DNA from: Actinomycetes bacterium
Lineage (GTDB): Bacteria > Actinomycetota > Acidimicrobiia > Acidimicrobiales > Bog-793
Assembly: GCA_021798985.1 (NCBI GenBank)
Contig: JAJZBI010000018.1
Location: 1-64,000, forward strand
Length of the DNA: 64,000 nt
Direction of reading: 5' to 3'
Each line of letters starts with the position of its first letter. Within the stretch, counting starts at the first letter, position 1. A model generated the notes under the pieces. The model saw only the letters and a program-made list of their open reading frames with translations, had not been told where the DNA came from and ran no database searches. Made by a program: the position numbers and the translations under genes. Shown here piece after piece: positions 38,097 through 46,968 of this stretch.

Positions 38097-39548
38097 TCAA
38101 CAGGCCGCGCCGCCCCCGGCATCTGCAGCAGAACCCGCCCCGAGCGCGCTGAGCTGCGCGGTCGTCGGCTCGGCGCAGCAGAACCACGACTCGGTGAGGC
38201 GCGGGCGCGGCGCCGTCGCCACCGAGCGGGGCGCCGGCGCGGGCGACGCGGGCCGCCTCAGGCCGGCGAAGTAGGCGGCGCGGATCGCCTCGTAGCCCTC
38301 CCGAGCACCGGCCCCGGCCTGGTCGAGCTGCTCGGCCAGCGCGGCCACCGTGACCTGCAGCGCGTCGATCGCCGGATCGAGGTGGCGCCAGGCGGTGCCC
38401 GGGATCGCCGGGTCCTCGCCGACCAGGCTCGCCGCGAGCACCGGGTCGGGATCGGCGGCGAGCAGCGACCCCGGCGGCAAGAGCAGCCGGATCCCGTACT
38501 GCACGGCATCGACGCTCTCGACGAGGTCCTCCTCGGCGACGAAGTCGAGGAGGTCGAGCAGGTCGGCGGCGGTGCTCCAGGGCGTGAAGGGCAACAGCGA
38601 CGGGCGCACCTCGATCGAGAGGCTCCGCAGCCAGCCCAGCGCGGCGACCGCGTCGGCACGGGTGTGGCCCTTGTCGAGATGGGCGAGGACGACGTCGCTC
38701 GTCGACTCCACGGCCGTCGTGACGAGGACGAGGCCAAAGGCCGCCAGCTCGGCGAACAGCTCTCGGTGCCGCAAGATGTGGCTGACCTTCACCGTCGCGT
38801 CGAAGCTGAGCCCGCGGTGGCGGCGCGACAGGGTCTCGAGCACCGACCGGGCGTGGGCGGGGCGGTTGACGAAGTCCGGGTCCGCGAGGTGCAGGTGCGT
38901 CGCCCCCTCGGCGACCATGGCGTCGGCGTCGGCGAGGATGCTCTCGAGCGCGACGGGGCGCGAGCGCCCGCCGTAGACGACCGGGACCGGGCAGTGCCGG
39001 CAGCGGTGGTTGCAGCCGCTCGTCGTCTCGATCGTGCCGACGAGGCGCACCTCGTCGCCGATCTGCAGGCCGGCATAGCGCTCGAGCCCGGGCAGGCCGG
39101 CGCGCGCTTGTGCCGGGCGGTGCGCCGGCTTCGGGCTCCCGAGCGCGCGCCGCCGCGCAAAGGGCGGTGGGACCGGGCGCTTGAGCGCCGCCGCCCAGGC
39201 CAGGAGCGCCGAGCCGACCTCGCCCGCGGCGCAGACGTCGCCCGGTCCGAGGCGTCCGGCAAAGGCGTCGGCCGCCGCCTCGGCGTACAGGCCGTGCACG
39301 AACAGCGGCACGCGAGGCGCCACGGCGCGGACGCGCTCGAGGACGCGCAGGCCGAGGCGCAGCGCCGTGTGCATCGGCACGGAGAGCGCGACGCCGTCGG
39401 CCCAAGAGACGTCGTCGTCGCGCAGCGCCTCGAGCGAGAGGTCGACCGCCTCGGTCTGATGGCCCGCCTCGGCGAGGAGCGCGGCCGGCACGGTGCAGCC
39501 GAGGGGTCGGGTCCCGAGCTCGTAGGTCGACACGAGCAGGATGTTCAT
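38097..39548 (-). CDS. CCAEP-tail radical SAM protein
   Basis: A 483-residue radical SAM enzyme. An N-terminal Rossmann/B12-binding-like part (MNILLVSTYELGTRPLGC) spans about 1-130. The cluster motif CNHRCRHCPVPVVYGG lies near residue 182, and the TIM-barrel continues to about 400. Near the C-terminus is WFCCAEPTTAQ; this tail defines a family whose other members read CUAEP with selenocysteine at the second position. Here both codons are TGC, so it is the Cys form. A disordered Gly/Ala tail ends in Cys. Function unknown. Coupled by ATGA to the ATP-grasp gene. Confidence 0.88.
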   Translation of the reverse strand: MNILLVSTYELGTRPLGCTVPAALLAEAGHQTEAVDLSLEALRDDDVSWADGVALSVPMHTALRLGLRVLERVRAVAPRVPLFVHGLYAEAAADAFAGRLGPGDVCAAGEVGSALLAWAAALKRPVPPPFARRRALGSPKPAHRPAQARAGLPGLERYAGLQIGDEVRLVGTIETTSGCNHRCRHCPVPVVYGGRSRPVALESILADADAMVAEGATHLHLADPDFVNRPAHARSVLETLSRRHRGLSFDATVKVSHILRHRELFAELAAFGLVLVTTAVESTSDVVLAHLDKGHTRADAVAALGWLRSLSIEVRPSLLPFTPWSTAADLLDLLDFVAEEDLVESVDAVQYGIRLLLPPGSLLAADPDPVLAASLVGEDPAIPGTAWRHLDPAIDALQVTVAALAEQLDQAGAGAREGYEAIRAAYFAGLRRPASPAPAPRSVATAPRPRLTESWFCCAEPTTAQLSALGAGSAADAGGGAAC

Positions 39549-40816
39549 TGGGCCTCCGGAGGCGTAGGGATCTCGGGGGCGATCTCGATCTCGAGCTCGC
39601 GCTGTGCCGCCCGCAGCGCGGCGACCACCTGATCGGGCGTATCGGCGCGGGCGAAGACGAACCCGAGGTACCGCCCACCCTCGGGGAGCGCCTCGAGCAT
39701 CTCGCCGACCGGCGCGGTGAGCTCGACCCCGACGACATGGGGCACCTTGGCCGCCCGTTCGGCCCCCTCGAAGCGCACGAGCCGGCCCGAGCGCGCGATG
39801 GGGAGCATCACGACCCCGCTCGCCCCCTCGAGCGCGACCGGGCGGGCGCGCTCGCCGAGGGCGTGGGCGAGCACGAGCGCCTCGAGCGAGTTGGCGCCGC
39901 TGCGCAGCGCGGCGGCGCAGCGCCCGCCGATGGTGCGCGCCGCGACCTCGAGCAGCACGAGCTGGCCCGTCTCGGCGCGCCGCGCCTCGGCGTGCACCGG
40001 GCCCTCGCGCAGGCCGATCACCCCGGCGGCCCGCTGGACCAAGGCGGCGAGGTCGCGCTGGTCCGCGGCCGCAAGGCGCGACGGGGTGACGTAGATCGTC
40101 TCTTCAAAGAAGGGCCCGACGAGCGGGTCTGGCTTGTCGAAGATCGCCACGGTCTCGAGCTCGCCCTGGAAGAGCACGCCCTCGAGGGCGTGCTCGGTGC
40201 CCGGGACATACTCCTCGAGCACGAGGCGCGGCGCCTCGCCGAGGCGATCGAGCAGGCGAAGGTCTCGCTCGAGGGCCGCCAGCAGCTCGGCCTGGTCGTC
40301 GGCGCGGATCACGCCGCGGCTGGCCGACAGGCCGGCCGGCTTGAGCACGACGGGGTAGCCGAGCGCGTCCGCCGCACGGAGCACCTTGACGCCCGCTGCG
40401 CCGGGCTCGGCCGCTGCCAGCTCGTCGAGGAGGAGCGGCCGCCAGCGCGGCTGGCGCACCTCGCCAGCGCCGAGCCGCCGTCGCTGCTCGATCTTGTCCC
40501 GCGTGGCGGCGACGGCATCGGCGGGGTTGTGGGCGAGCCCGAGGCGCTCGGAGGCCAGCGCCGCGCAGAGCAGGCCCTGGTCGTCCACCGCGACGACGGC
40601 GTCGAAGGGGCGGGCACGGTCCGCGACGACGATGGCCTCGGCGGCAGCGGCCGGGTCGTCGAGGTCGAGCTCGACGAAGCGGGCGCCCATCGTGCCCGCC
40701 ATGGCCGCGGGGCGCTCCGATCCCGTCATGACCTCGACGCCCATCGCGGCCGCCGCCTCCAAGAAGGCGCTCGCCCGGTAGGTCGCGCTCGGCAAGATCA
40801 AAAGGACGCGCGCCAT
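39545..40816 (-). CDS. ATP-grasp domain protein
   Basis: A 423-residue ATP-grasp ligase. The ATP-binding lid region includes YPVVLKPAGLSASRGV (about 155-170) and LVLEEYVPGTEHALEG (about 200-215). The metal-binding end is VHAEARRAETGQLVLLEVAARTIGG. Such enzymes make amide or related bonds through acyl phosphates. It is the first gene of a two-gene operon with the CCAEP-tail radical SAM protein, which suggests sequential action on one small molecule or peptide; the substrate is unknown. CATGAT is 6 bases before the ATG. Confidence 0.88.
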   Translation of the reverse strand: MARVLLILPSATYRASAFLEAAAAMGVEVMTGSERPAAMAGTMGARFVELDLDDPAAAAEAIVVADRARPFDAVVAVDDQGLLCAALASERLGLAHNPADAVAATRDKIEQRRRLGAGEVRQPRWRPLLLDELAAAEPGAAGVKVLRAADALGYPVVLKPAGLSASRGVIRADDQAELLAALERDLRLLDRLGEAPRLVLEEYVPGTEHALEGVLFQGELETVAIFDKPDPLVGPFFEETIYVTPSRLAAADQRDLAALVQRAAGVIGLREGPVHAEARRAETGQLVLLEVAARTIGGRCAAALRSGANSLEALVLAHALGERARPVALEGASGVVMLPIARSGRLVRFEGAERAAKVPHVVGVELTAPVGEMLEALPEGGRYLGFVFARADTPDQVVAALRAAQRELEIEIAPEIPTPPEAQ

Positions 40817-40893
40817 GGCTCCATCATGCCGGCGGGAAGCCCGACCGAAGCGCCCGGTCGCTCCCGCCTGGAGGGCAAGGCCCGACCGCGCTC

Positions 40894-40899
40894 TAGGAT
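40894..40899 (+). promoter_or_regulatory. -10 hexamer for the nfu-like gene (leaderless)
   Basis: TAGGAT, six bases, then GTG. One of the clearest examples of the start-proximal -10 pattern. Confidence 0.55.
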
Positions 40900-40905
40900 G
40901 GCCCG

Positions 40906-41541
40906 GTGAGCGACCCAGCGATCGAGCGCTTGTTGACGATCACCGAGGAGGCCCTCGAGCTGGTGCTCGAGGCGCGAAGCGGCGAGTCCGAACCCGAGGG
41001 CCTCGCGCTGTTCATCGAGGTGAGCGGTGTCGCGAACGGTGCGTACACCTACGACATCTGGTTCGAGTCTGCGGCGGACGCGACGCCGCGGGACCACCGC
41101 GAAGAGCACGGCGGCCTGGTCGTCGTCTTCCCCGAATCCTCGGCGCAGAAGATGACCGGGGCCACGCTTGACGTGAGCGACGACGGCCTCGTGATCTTGA
41201 ACCCGAACACCCCGGCACCCGACCCGGCCAGTGTGTCCCCTGGAGACTTCGGCAGCCTCGAGACGCCGCTCGCCGCAGCGGTGCTCGAGGTGCTCGAGGC
41301 CGAGGTGAACCCGCAGATCGCGATGCACGGCGGACGCGCCGATCTCGTCGGGGTCGACGACAACGCGGTGGCCTACGTCCGCCTTTCGGGTGGCTGCCAG
41401 GGCTGCGGCCTGGCAGCCATGACGCTCAGCCAGGGCATCTCGGTGGCGATCCGCGAGGCGGTCCCCGAGATCACCGACATCGTCGACGTCACGGCGCACG
41501 CCCAGGGCTCCAACCCCTACTACCAAGCCGCGAAGAAGTAG
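40906..41541 (+). CDS. NfuA-like iron-sulfur cluster carrier
   Basis: A 211-residue Fe-S carrier. The N-terminal part resembles an A-type (HesB-like) domain that lacks its cysteines. The C-terminal NifU domain has the cluster-binding SGGCQGCG pair. It would deliver 4Fe-4S clusters to enzymes such as ThiC or the radical SAM protein nearby, an inference. Its own terminator follows at once. Confidence 0.9.
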   Translation: MSDPAIERLLTITEEALELVLEARSGESEPEGLALFIEVSGVANGAYTYDIWFESAADATPRDHREEHGGLVVVFPESSAQKMTGATLDVSDDGLVILNPNTPAPDPASVSPGDFGSLETPLAAAVLEVLEAEVNPQIAMHGGRADLVGVDDNAVAYVRLSGGCQGCGLAAMTLSQGISVAIREAVPEITDIVDVTAHAQGSNPYYQAAKK

Positions 41542-41545
41542 CGCT

Positions 41546-41570
41546 CCCCGCCGGCTTCGAGCCGGTGGGG
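41546..41570 (+). terminator. Terminator hairpin after nfu-like gene
   Basis: CCCCGCCGGCT-tcg-AGCCGGTGGGG: 11 pairs with one G-U and a 3-base loop, beginning 5 bases after the stop. There is no T run. It ends 10 bases before the aroC -10. Confidence 0.6.
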
Positions 41571-41579
41571 TCGGCCCGG

Positions 41580-41585
41580 TAGATT
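41580..41585 (+). promoter_or_regulatory. -10 hexamer for aroC (leaderless)
   Basis: TAGATT, six bases (CACGCC), then the GTG start of aroC. The -35 would lie inside the preceding hairpin. Confidence 0.6.
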
Positions 41586-41591
41586 CACGCC

Positions 41592-42782
41592 GTGCTCCGC
41601 TTCCTCACCGCCGGCGAGTCCCACGGCCCTGCCCTCGTCGTCATCGTCGAGGGCCTACCGGCCGGCCTGCCCATCACAGCCGAGGCGATCGGCGCCGAGC
41701 TGGCCCGGCGCCGCCTCGGCTACGGCCGCGGGCCGCGCATGCGCTTCGAGCAGGACCACGTGAGCTTGCTCGGCGGGGTCCGCCACGGGCGCACCTTGGG
41801 CTCACCGGTCGCCATCGAGATCGCCAACACCGAGTGGCCGAAGTGGGAGCAGGAGATGGCGGCGGCCCCGGGGACGCCGACCAAGGTGCTCACCCAGCCC
41901 CGCCCCGGGCACGCCGACCTGGCTGGGATGCAGAAGTACGGCTTCGCGGACGCCCGCGACGTCCTCGAGCGCGCCTCGGCGCGCGAGACCGCGGCGCGTG
42001 TGGCGGCGGGAGCACTCGCCAAGGCGCTGCTCGGCGAGCTCGGCATCGCCGTCGTAAGCCACATCGTGGCGCTCGGTCCGGCGCGCAGCACCGCCACGGC
42101 GCGCCCGACTCCCAGCGACCTCGAGCGCGTCGACGAGTCGCCGGTGCGCTGCTTTGATCCCGAGGCGGCCGAGGCGATGATCGCCGAGATCAAGGCCGCC
42201 GCCAAGGTCGGCGACTCGCTCGGCGGCGTTGCCGAGGTCCTCGCCTACGGGGTCCCGGTCGGCCTGGGCAGCCACGTGCACTGGGACCGCAAGCTCGACG
42301 GCCTCATCGCCCAGGCGGTGGCCAGCATCCAGGCGGTGAAGGGCGTGGAGATCGGCGACGCCTTCGTCGTCGCCTCCGAGCGCGGCTCGGTCGCCCACGA
42401 CGCGATCTCGTGGGACGACGCCGATCGCACCTATCGACGCGAGACCACGCGCGCCGGTGGAATCGAGGGCGGGATCTCGACGGGCGGGCTGATCGTCGTG
42501 CGGGCGGCGATGAAGCCGCTCGCCACGCTCAACCGGCCGGTGCTGAAGACGGTCGACGTCGTCACCAAGGAGGAGACGGTCTCGTTCAAAGAGCGCACCG
42601 ACGTCACCGCCGTGCCGGCGATGGGTGTCGTCGCCGAGACCATGGTGGCGCTCGTGCTCGCCGGCGAGGCGCTGCGCAAGTTCGGCGGCGACTCGCTGGC
42701 CGAGGTGCTCCGCAACCAGCGCGCGTACCTGGGCGCGATCGAACAGACCCCCTCGGTGGCTCGCTCGGCGACCGAGCCATGA
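41592..42782 (+). CDS. aroC: Chorismate synthase
   Basis: A 396-residue FMN-dependent enzyme for the last shikimate step, EPSP to chorismate. Signature blocks are LTAGESHGPALVVIVEGLPAG, RRRLGYGRGPRM, RPGHADLAGMQKYG and ASARETAARVAAGA. The last also marks the flavin site. Chorismate feeds the menaquinone genes about 10 kb away. Heads the aro operon, overlapping the next gene by ATGA. Confidence 0.97.
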   Translation: MLRFLTAGESHGPALVVIVEGLPAGLPITAEAIGAELARRRLGYGRGPRMRFEQDHVSLLGGVRHGRTLGSPVAIEIANTEWPKWEQEMAAAPGTPTKVLTQPRPGHADLAGMQKYGFADARDVLERASARETAARVAAGALAKALLGELGIAVVSHIVALGPARSTATARPTPSDLERVDESPVRCFDPEAAEAMIAEIKAAAKVGDSLGGVAEVLAYGVPVGLGSHVHWDRKLDGLIAQAVASIQAVKGVEIGDAFVVASERGSVAHDAISWDDADRTYRRETTRAGGIEGGISTGGLIVVRAAMKPLATLNRPVLKTVDVVTKEETVSFKERTDVTAVPAMGVVAETMVALVLAGEALRKFGGDSLAEVLRNQRAYLGAIEQTPSVARSATEP

Positions 42783-44365
42783 GCCCCCCGGGCGCCCTGC
42801 GCCGCCCGGGGGGCCACGTCGTCCTGGTCGGGATGCCGGGGTCGGGCAAGACGACGCTCGGCGCCGCATTGGCGCGCCGGCTCGGCCGCCCCTTCCTCGA
42901 CACCGACGCCGAGATCGAGCGGCGCAGCGAGATGAGCGTGCGGGCGCTGTTCGAGCGCGAGGGCGAGCCCGCCTTCCGCGCCCGAGAGCGCGACCTGATC
43001 GCCGAGGTGACCGCCGAGGTGAGGCCCATGGTCATCGCCGTCGGCGGCGGGGCCGTCGTCGACGGCGACAGCCGGGCGCGCCTGGCCCGCGCCGGCCAGG
43101 TGCTGTGGCTGCGCGCCCGCCCAGAGACACTGTCGGGCCGCCTCGGCAAGGCGGCGGACCGACCGCTGCTGGCGGCCGATCCGAACGGCACCCTCGAGCG
43201 GCTGGCGGCCGAGCGCGAGGCGGTCTACCGCGAGGCGTCCGCCGGGCGCCTCGTCGACGTCGACGCCGCGACGCCCGACGAGGCGGTCGAAGCCGCGCTC
43301 TCGGCCCTGCTCGAGCGGGTGCGGGTCGAGGTGCCGGGGCGGAGCTACGAGGTCGTCATCGGCCCCGGCGCACGACGCGAGCTCGCCGCGCACCTCCCGG
43401 CGGGCGCGCGGCGCTGCGCCGTGGTCACCCAGGCCGGCATCGACCTCGACATCGACACGGGAATCCCCACCACCCGCGTCGAGATCGCCGTCGGCGAGCG
43501 GCACAAGTCGCTCGCGAGCGTCGAGGCGTGCTGCCGGGCCTTCGTTGCCGCCGGGCTGACGAGGAGCGACGTCGTGATCGGCCTGGGCGGTGGCATGGTC
43601 ACCGACGTCGCCGGCTTCGCCGCCGCCTCCTACCACCGGGGCGTGGCGGTCCTGCACGTCGCGACCACGCTGCTCGCCCAGGTGGACGCCGCGATCGGCG
43701 GCAAGACCGGCGTGAACCTGCCCGAGGGCAAGAACCTCGTCGGCGCCTTCTGGCAGCCCGAGGCCGTGCTGTGCGACACCGACGCCCTCGCCAGCCTGCC
43801 CGAGCGGGAGTGGCGATCGGGGCTCGGCGAGATCGCCAAGTGCGCCTTCCTCGGGGTCGCCGGCCTCGAGCAGGCCCCGCTCGTCGAGCAGGTCGCCGCC
43901 TGCGTCGCGAAGAAGGCCGAGGTCGTCGGGGCGGACGAGCGGGAGTCCGCGCGGCGCGTGATCCTCAACTACGGCCACACCCTGGCCCACGCGCTCGAGG
44001 CCGCCGGGCTCGCCGAGTCGGCGAGCGGCGCCCCGGGCGAGCTGCGTCACGGCGAGGCCGTGGCGATCGGCGTGGTGTTCGCGGCGCGCCTTTCCGAGCG
44101 CCTCGGCCGCATCGACGCCGCCCGGGTCGCCGAGCACCGCCGCGTGCTCGAGGCCTACGGCTTGGAGACGACGCTGCCGCCCGGCGCCGACCTCGACGAG
44201 CTCGTCGCCGCGATGTATCGCGACAAGAAAGCCACGAACGGCCTCACCTTCGTCCTCGACGGCCCCGGCGGGGTCGAGGCCGTGGCAGGTGTCGACGAGC
44301 AGGTCGTGCGCGAGGTGCTCGGTGCGTGCCTCGCCGAGGCGGCGGGCACGCCGGTGCGCCGGTGA
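42779..44365 (+). CDS. aroKB: Bifunctional shikimate kinase / 3-dehydroquinate synthase fusion
   Basis: A 528-residue fusion. Residues about 1-175 are shikimate kinase, with the P-loop GMPGSGKTT (19-27), DTDAEIE, and VGGGAVV. From about 185 the protein is 3-dehydroquinate synthase, with VVIGLGGGMVTDVAGFAAASYHRG, KTGVNLPEGKNLVGAFWQP, and NYGHTLAHALE with H271-type metal ligands. No stop or frame change separates the halves. The ORF track begins 123 codons upstream inside aroC. Overlaps aroC (ATGA) and aroQ (GTGA). Confidence 0.95.
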   Translation: MSPPGALRRPGGHVVLVGMPGSGKTTLGAALARRLGRPFLDTDAEIERRSEMSVRALFEREGEPAFRARERDLIAEVTAEVRPMVIAVGGGAVVDGDSRARLARAGQVLWLRARPETLSGRLGKAADRPLLAADPNGTLERLAAEREAVYREASAGRLVDVDAATPDEAVEAALSALLERVRVEVPGRSYEVVIGPGARRELAAHLPAGARRCAVVTQAGIDLDIDTGIPTTRVEIAVGERHKSLASVEACCRAFVAAGLTRSDVVIGLGGGMVTDVAGFAAASYHRGVAVLHVATTLLAQVDAAIGGKTGVNLPEGKNLVGAFWQPEAVLCDTDALASLPEREWRSGLGEIAKCAFLGVAGLEQAPLVEQVAACVAKKAEVVGADERESARRVILNYGHTLAHALEAAGLAESASGAPGELRHGEAVAIGVVFAARLSERLGRIDAARVAEHRRVLEAYGLETTLPPGADLDELVAAMYRDKKATNGLTFVLDGPGGVEAVAGVDEQVVREVLGACLAEAAGTPVRR

Positions 44366-44856
44366 GCGCCGCCCGCCCGGCGCCGCCGGTCGTGCTGTTG
44401 GTGTCGGGGCCGAACCTCCAGCTGCTCGGCGAGCGGGACCCGGCGGTCTATGGGACCGCCCGGCTCGCCGACCACGTCGCTCGGGCGAGCGCGGCGGCCA
44501 CCGAGCGAGGCCTCGTCCTCGAACACCTCCAGGCGGACGCCGAGGCGGACCTCGTCGCCGCGGTGCACCAGGCGCGGGGACGGGTGGCGGCGATCGTGGT
44601 CAACGCCGGCGCCCTCACCCACTACGGCTGGGCGCTGCACGACGCACTCGCCACCTTCGCCGGCCCGGTCGTCGAGCTGCACCTGTCGAACCCCGAGGCG
44701 CGCGAGCCCTGGCGCCGCCGCTCGGTGATCGCCCCGGTGGCCGACGGCACGATCGCCGGCTTCGGTGGCCTCGGCTACGAGCTGGCGGTCGCGGCGGCGG
44801 CCGGGCTGTTGGCGGCGCGCTCGGCGCCAGGCGGGCGCCCTACATTGCCCTCATGA
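44362..44856 (+). CDS. aroQ: Type II 3-dehydroquinate dehydratase
   Basis: A 164-residue type II dehydroquinase. GPNLQLLGERDPAVYG (usually GPNLNxLG) has the catalytic Tyr, VVNAGALTHYGWALHDAL the active-site Asn, and VVELHLSN the catalytic His. The ORF track shows it only as the tail of a shadow frame; the GTG at 44362 overlaps the fusion's stop. Completes the aro group here. Confidence 0.94.
   Translation: MSAARPAPPVVLLVSGPNLQLLGERDPAVYGTARLADHVARASAAATERGLVLEHLQADAEADLVAAVHQARGRVAAIVVNAGALTHYGWALHDALATFAGPVVELHLSNPEAREPWRRRSVIAPVADGTIAGFGGLGYELAVAAAAGLLAARSAPGGRPTLPS
44841..44846 (+). promoter_or_regulatory. Internal -10 for the pepP-efp-nusB segment
   Basis: TACATT, six bases, then the ATG of the aminopeptidase, inside the end of aroQ. 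It may give efp and nusB expression independent of the aro genes. Confidence 0.45.
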
Positions 44857-45968
44857 GCCCCATGGTGGAGATCGAGTCGCTGGCGCCGATGGACGTCGCC
44901 GGGCGGCTCGGGCGGCTGCGCGGGGCGATGGCGGCGGCCGGGCACGAGGCCCTGCTCGTCACCTCGCTCGAGAACCTGCGCTACCTGACCGGCTTCACCG
45001 GCTCGGCGGGGATGCTCCTCGTGCGCGAGGGTGCGGCGCTGGTGTGCACCGACGGCCGCTACCGGGACCAGGCCGCCGAGCAGATGGCGGCGGCGGGCGT
45101 CGAGGCGGCCCTCGTCGTCGACCGCCCCGCCGGCCAGCTCGAGGCGCTCGTCAAGGCCAGCGCCGGCCTCGGGCGCCTCGCGCTCGAAGCGGCGCACGTC
45201 GCCTGGGCCCGCGCCCGGCAGCTCGACGAGGCCTTTGCCGGCATCGAGCTCGTCGCCAGCACCGGGCTCGTCGAGCAGCTCCGGGTCGTGAAGGACGAGG
45301 GTGAGGTGGCACGGATCGAGGCCGCCTGCCAGATCGCCGACGTTGCGCTCGCCCAGACCAAAGAGCTGCTGGCGAGCGGCTGCAGCGAGGCCGCCTTCGC
45401 CGCCGAGCTCGACCACGAGATGCGCCGGCGCGGGGCCTCGGCGCCGAGCTTCGAGACGATCGTCGCGAGCGGCCCGAACTCGGCGCTGCCCCACGCTCGG
45501 CCGAGTGAGCGGACGATCGCACCGGGCGAGCTCGTGGTGATCGACTTCGGCGCCACCGTGGACGGCTACCACTCCGACATGACGCGCACCTTGTGCGTGG
45601 GCGAGCCCTCCGGCGACCTCGCCATGCTCGTCGAGGCGGTGCTCGCCGCCCAGCGCGCCGGGGTGCGGGCGGTGACCGCCGGCGCGCCGGGCGTCGAGGT
45701 CGATCGGGTCTGCCGGGAGTCGCTCACCGAGGCCGGCTACGGCGAGGCGTTCTCGCACTCGACGGGCCACGGGGTGGGGCTGCAGATCCATGAGGCCCCG
45801 GTGGTCTCCCAGGAGTCGACTGATATCCTGCCTGCCGGCAGCGTCGTCACCGTCGAGCCGGGGGCCTACCTCCACGAGCGGGGCGGCGCGCGGATCGAGG
45901 ACACGGTGGTCGTCACCGACCGCGGCGCCCGCATCCTCACCAAGTCGACCAAGGACTACACGCTCTAG
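44853..45968 (+). CDS. pepP: Xaa-Pro aminopeptidase (M24 family)
   Basis: A 371-residue M24 metallopeptidase. The creatinase-like N-domain (to about 130) contains NLRYLTGFTGSAG. The catalytic pita-bread domain has VIDFGATVDGYHSDMTRT (two metal Asp), HSTGHGVGLQIHE (His), TVEPGAY and RIEDTVVV (Glu). It removes N-terminal residues before proline. It is the usual neighbour of efp. ATGA overlap with aroQ; stop abuts efp. Confidence 0.94.
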   Translation: MSPMVEIESLAPMDVAGRLGRLRGAMAAAGHEALLVTSLENLRYLTGFTGSAGMLLVREGAALVCTDGRYRDQAAEQMAAAGVEAALVVDRPAGQLEALVKASAGLGRLALEAAHVAWARARQLDEAFAGIELVASTGLVEQLRVVKDEGEVARIEAACQIADVALAQTKELLASGCSEAAFAAELDHEMRRRGASAPSFETIVASGPNSALPHARPSERTIAPGELVVIDFGATVDGYHSDMTRTLCVGEPSGDLAMLVEAVLAAQRAGVRAVTAGAPGVEVDRVCRESLTEAGYGEAFSHSTGHGVGLQIHEAPVVSQESTDILPAGSVVTVEPGAYLHERGGARIEDTVVVTDRGARILTKSTKDYTL

Positions 45969-46529
45969 ATGGCTCTTTCCACCAACGACCTCAAGAACGG
46001 CATGGCGCTCGACCTCCCCGAGGGGCTCTTCTCGGTCGTCGAGTTCCAGCACGTCAAGCCCGGAAAGGGCGGGGCGTTCGTCCGCACCAAGCTGCGCAAC
46101 CTGCGCACCAAGGCGGTGCTCGAGCGCACGTTCCGCGCCGATGAGCGCGTCGAGCAGGCGGTGATCGAGAAGCGCGAGATGCAGTTCCTCTACCGCGAGG
46201 GCGACAACTACGTCTTCATGGACAACGTCTCCTACGACCAGACCGCGGTCGCCGAGTCGGCCCTGCGCCAGGCCGCGCCGTATCTGAAAGAGGGCGACGC
46301 CGCCATCTTGCAGTGGTATCGGGACGAGGTCGTCGACGTCGACCTCCCCGCCGCGGTCGAGCTCACCGTCGCCGAGACCGAGCCAGGGGTCCAAGGCGAC
46401 CGGGTCTCGGGCGCCCGCAAGCCGGCGACGATGGAGACCGGTCTCGTCGTCCAGGTGCCGCTGTTCGTCAACCCGGGGGACCGCATCAAGGTGGACACGC
46501 GGTCCGGTGAGTACCTCACCCGCGCCTGA
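45969..46529 (+). CDS. efp: Elongation factor P
   Basis: A 186-residue EF-P that relieves ribosome stalling at proline runs. The tip loop reads KPGKGGAF, with the functional Lys at residue 33. No epmA/B-type modification genes are seen here. The C-terminal GDRIKVDTRSGEYLTR is typical. The ATG follows the pepP stop with no gap. Confidence 0.97.
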   Translation: MALSTNDLKNGMALDLPEGLFSVVEFQHVKPGKGGAFVRTKLRNLRTKAVLERTFRADERVEQAVIEKREMQFLYREGDNYVFMDNVSYDQTAVAESALRQAAPYLKEGDAAILQWYRDEVVDVDLPAAVELTVAETEPGVQGDRVSGARKPATMETGLVVQVPLFVNPGDRIKVDTRSGEYLTRA

Positions 46530-46968
46530 GCCACGCCGCGGCGCCGAGGGCGCCCCGCCGGCCGGAGCGCGCCACCGCGCCCGGGAGCGGGCGCTCGCGC
46601 TGCTCTATGAGGCCGAGTCCAAGTCCGAGCGACCCGACACGGTCATCGCTCGCCTCCCACTTGCGCCCGAGCCCTATGCGCGTGCGCTCGCCGAGGGCGT
46701 CGGGCGGCGCCAGGGCGACATCGACGAGCTGATCGCCGGTGCGGCGAGCGGTTGGCGCCTCGAGCGGATGCCCGCGATCGACCGCCAGGTGCTGAGGATC
46801 GCCGTGTTCGAGCTGCTCGAGCGCGCCGAGGTGCCCGTCGCCGTCGTCTTGGACGAAGCGGTCCAGCTCGCCAAGGACTACTCGACCGAGGACTCGGGCC
46901 GCTTCGTCAACGGCGTCCTGGCGGCCCTCGCCCCCAAGACGCGGGCGCGGGCGGCGAACCCGGCGTGA
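46507..46968 (+). CDS. nusB: Transcription antitermination factor NusB
   Basis: A 153-residue NusB, which with NusE binds boxA in rRNA leaders. After a Pro/Ala-rich start come ARERALALLYEAES, the AIDRQVLRIAVFELL helix and VVLDEAVQLAKDYSTEDSGRFVNGVL, both highly typical. The GTG start lies 23 bases inside efp. Overlaps the PurM-like gene by GTGA. Confidence 0.94.
   Translation: MSTSPAPEPRRGAEGAPPAGARHRARERALALLYEAESKSERPDTVIARLPLAPEPYARALAEGVGRRQGDIDELIAGAASGWRLERMPAIDRQVLRIAVFELLERAEVPVAVVLDEAVQLAKDYSTEDSGRFVNGVLAALAPKTRARAANPA

Noticed and set aside
38165-38200. Selenocysteine codon in the radical SAM tail
   Set aside because: Both positions are TGC; there is no in-frame TGA before the stop.
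42431-44137. 568-residue minus-strand ORF opposite aroKB
   Set aside because: Shadow frame of the fusion gene.
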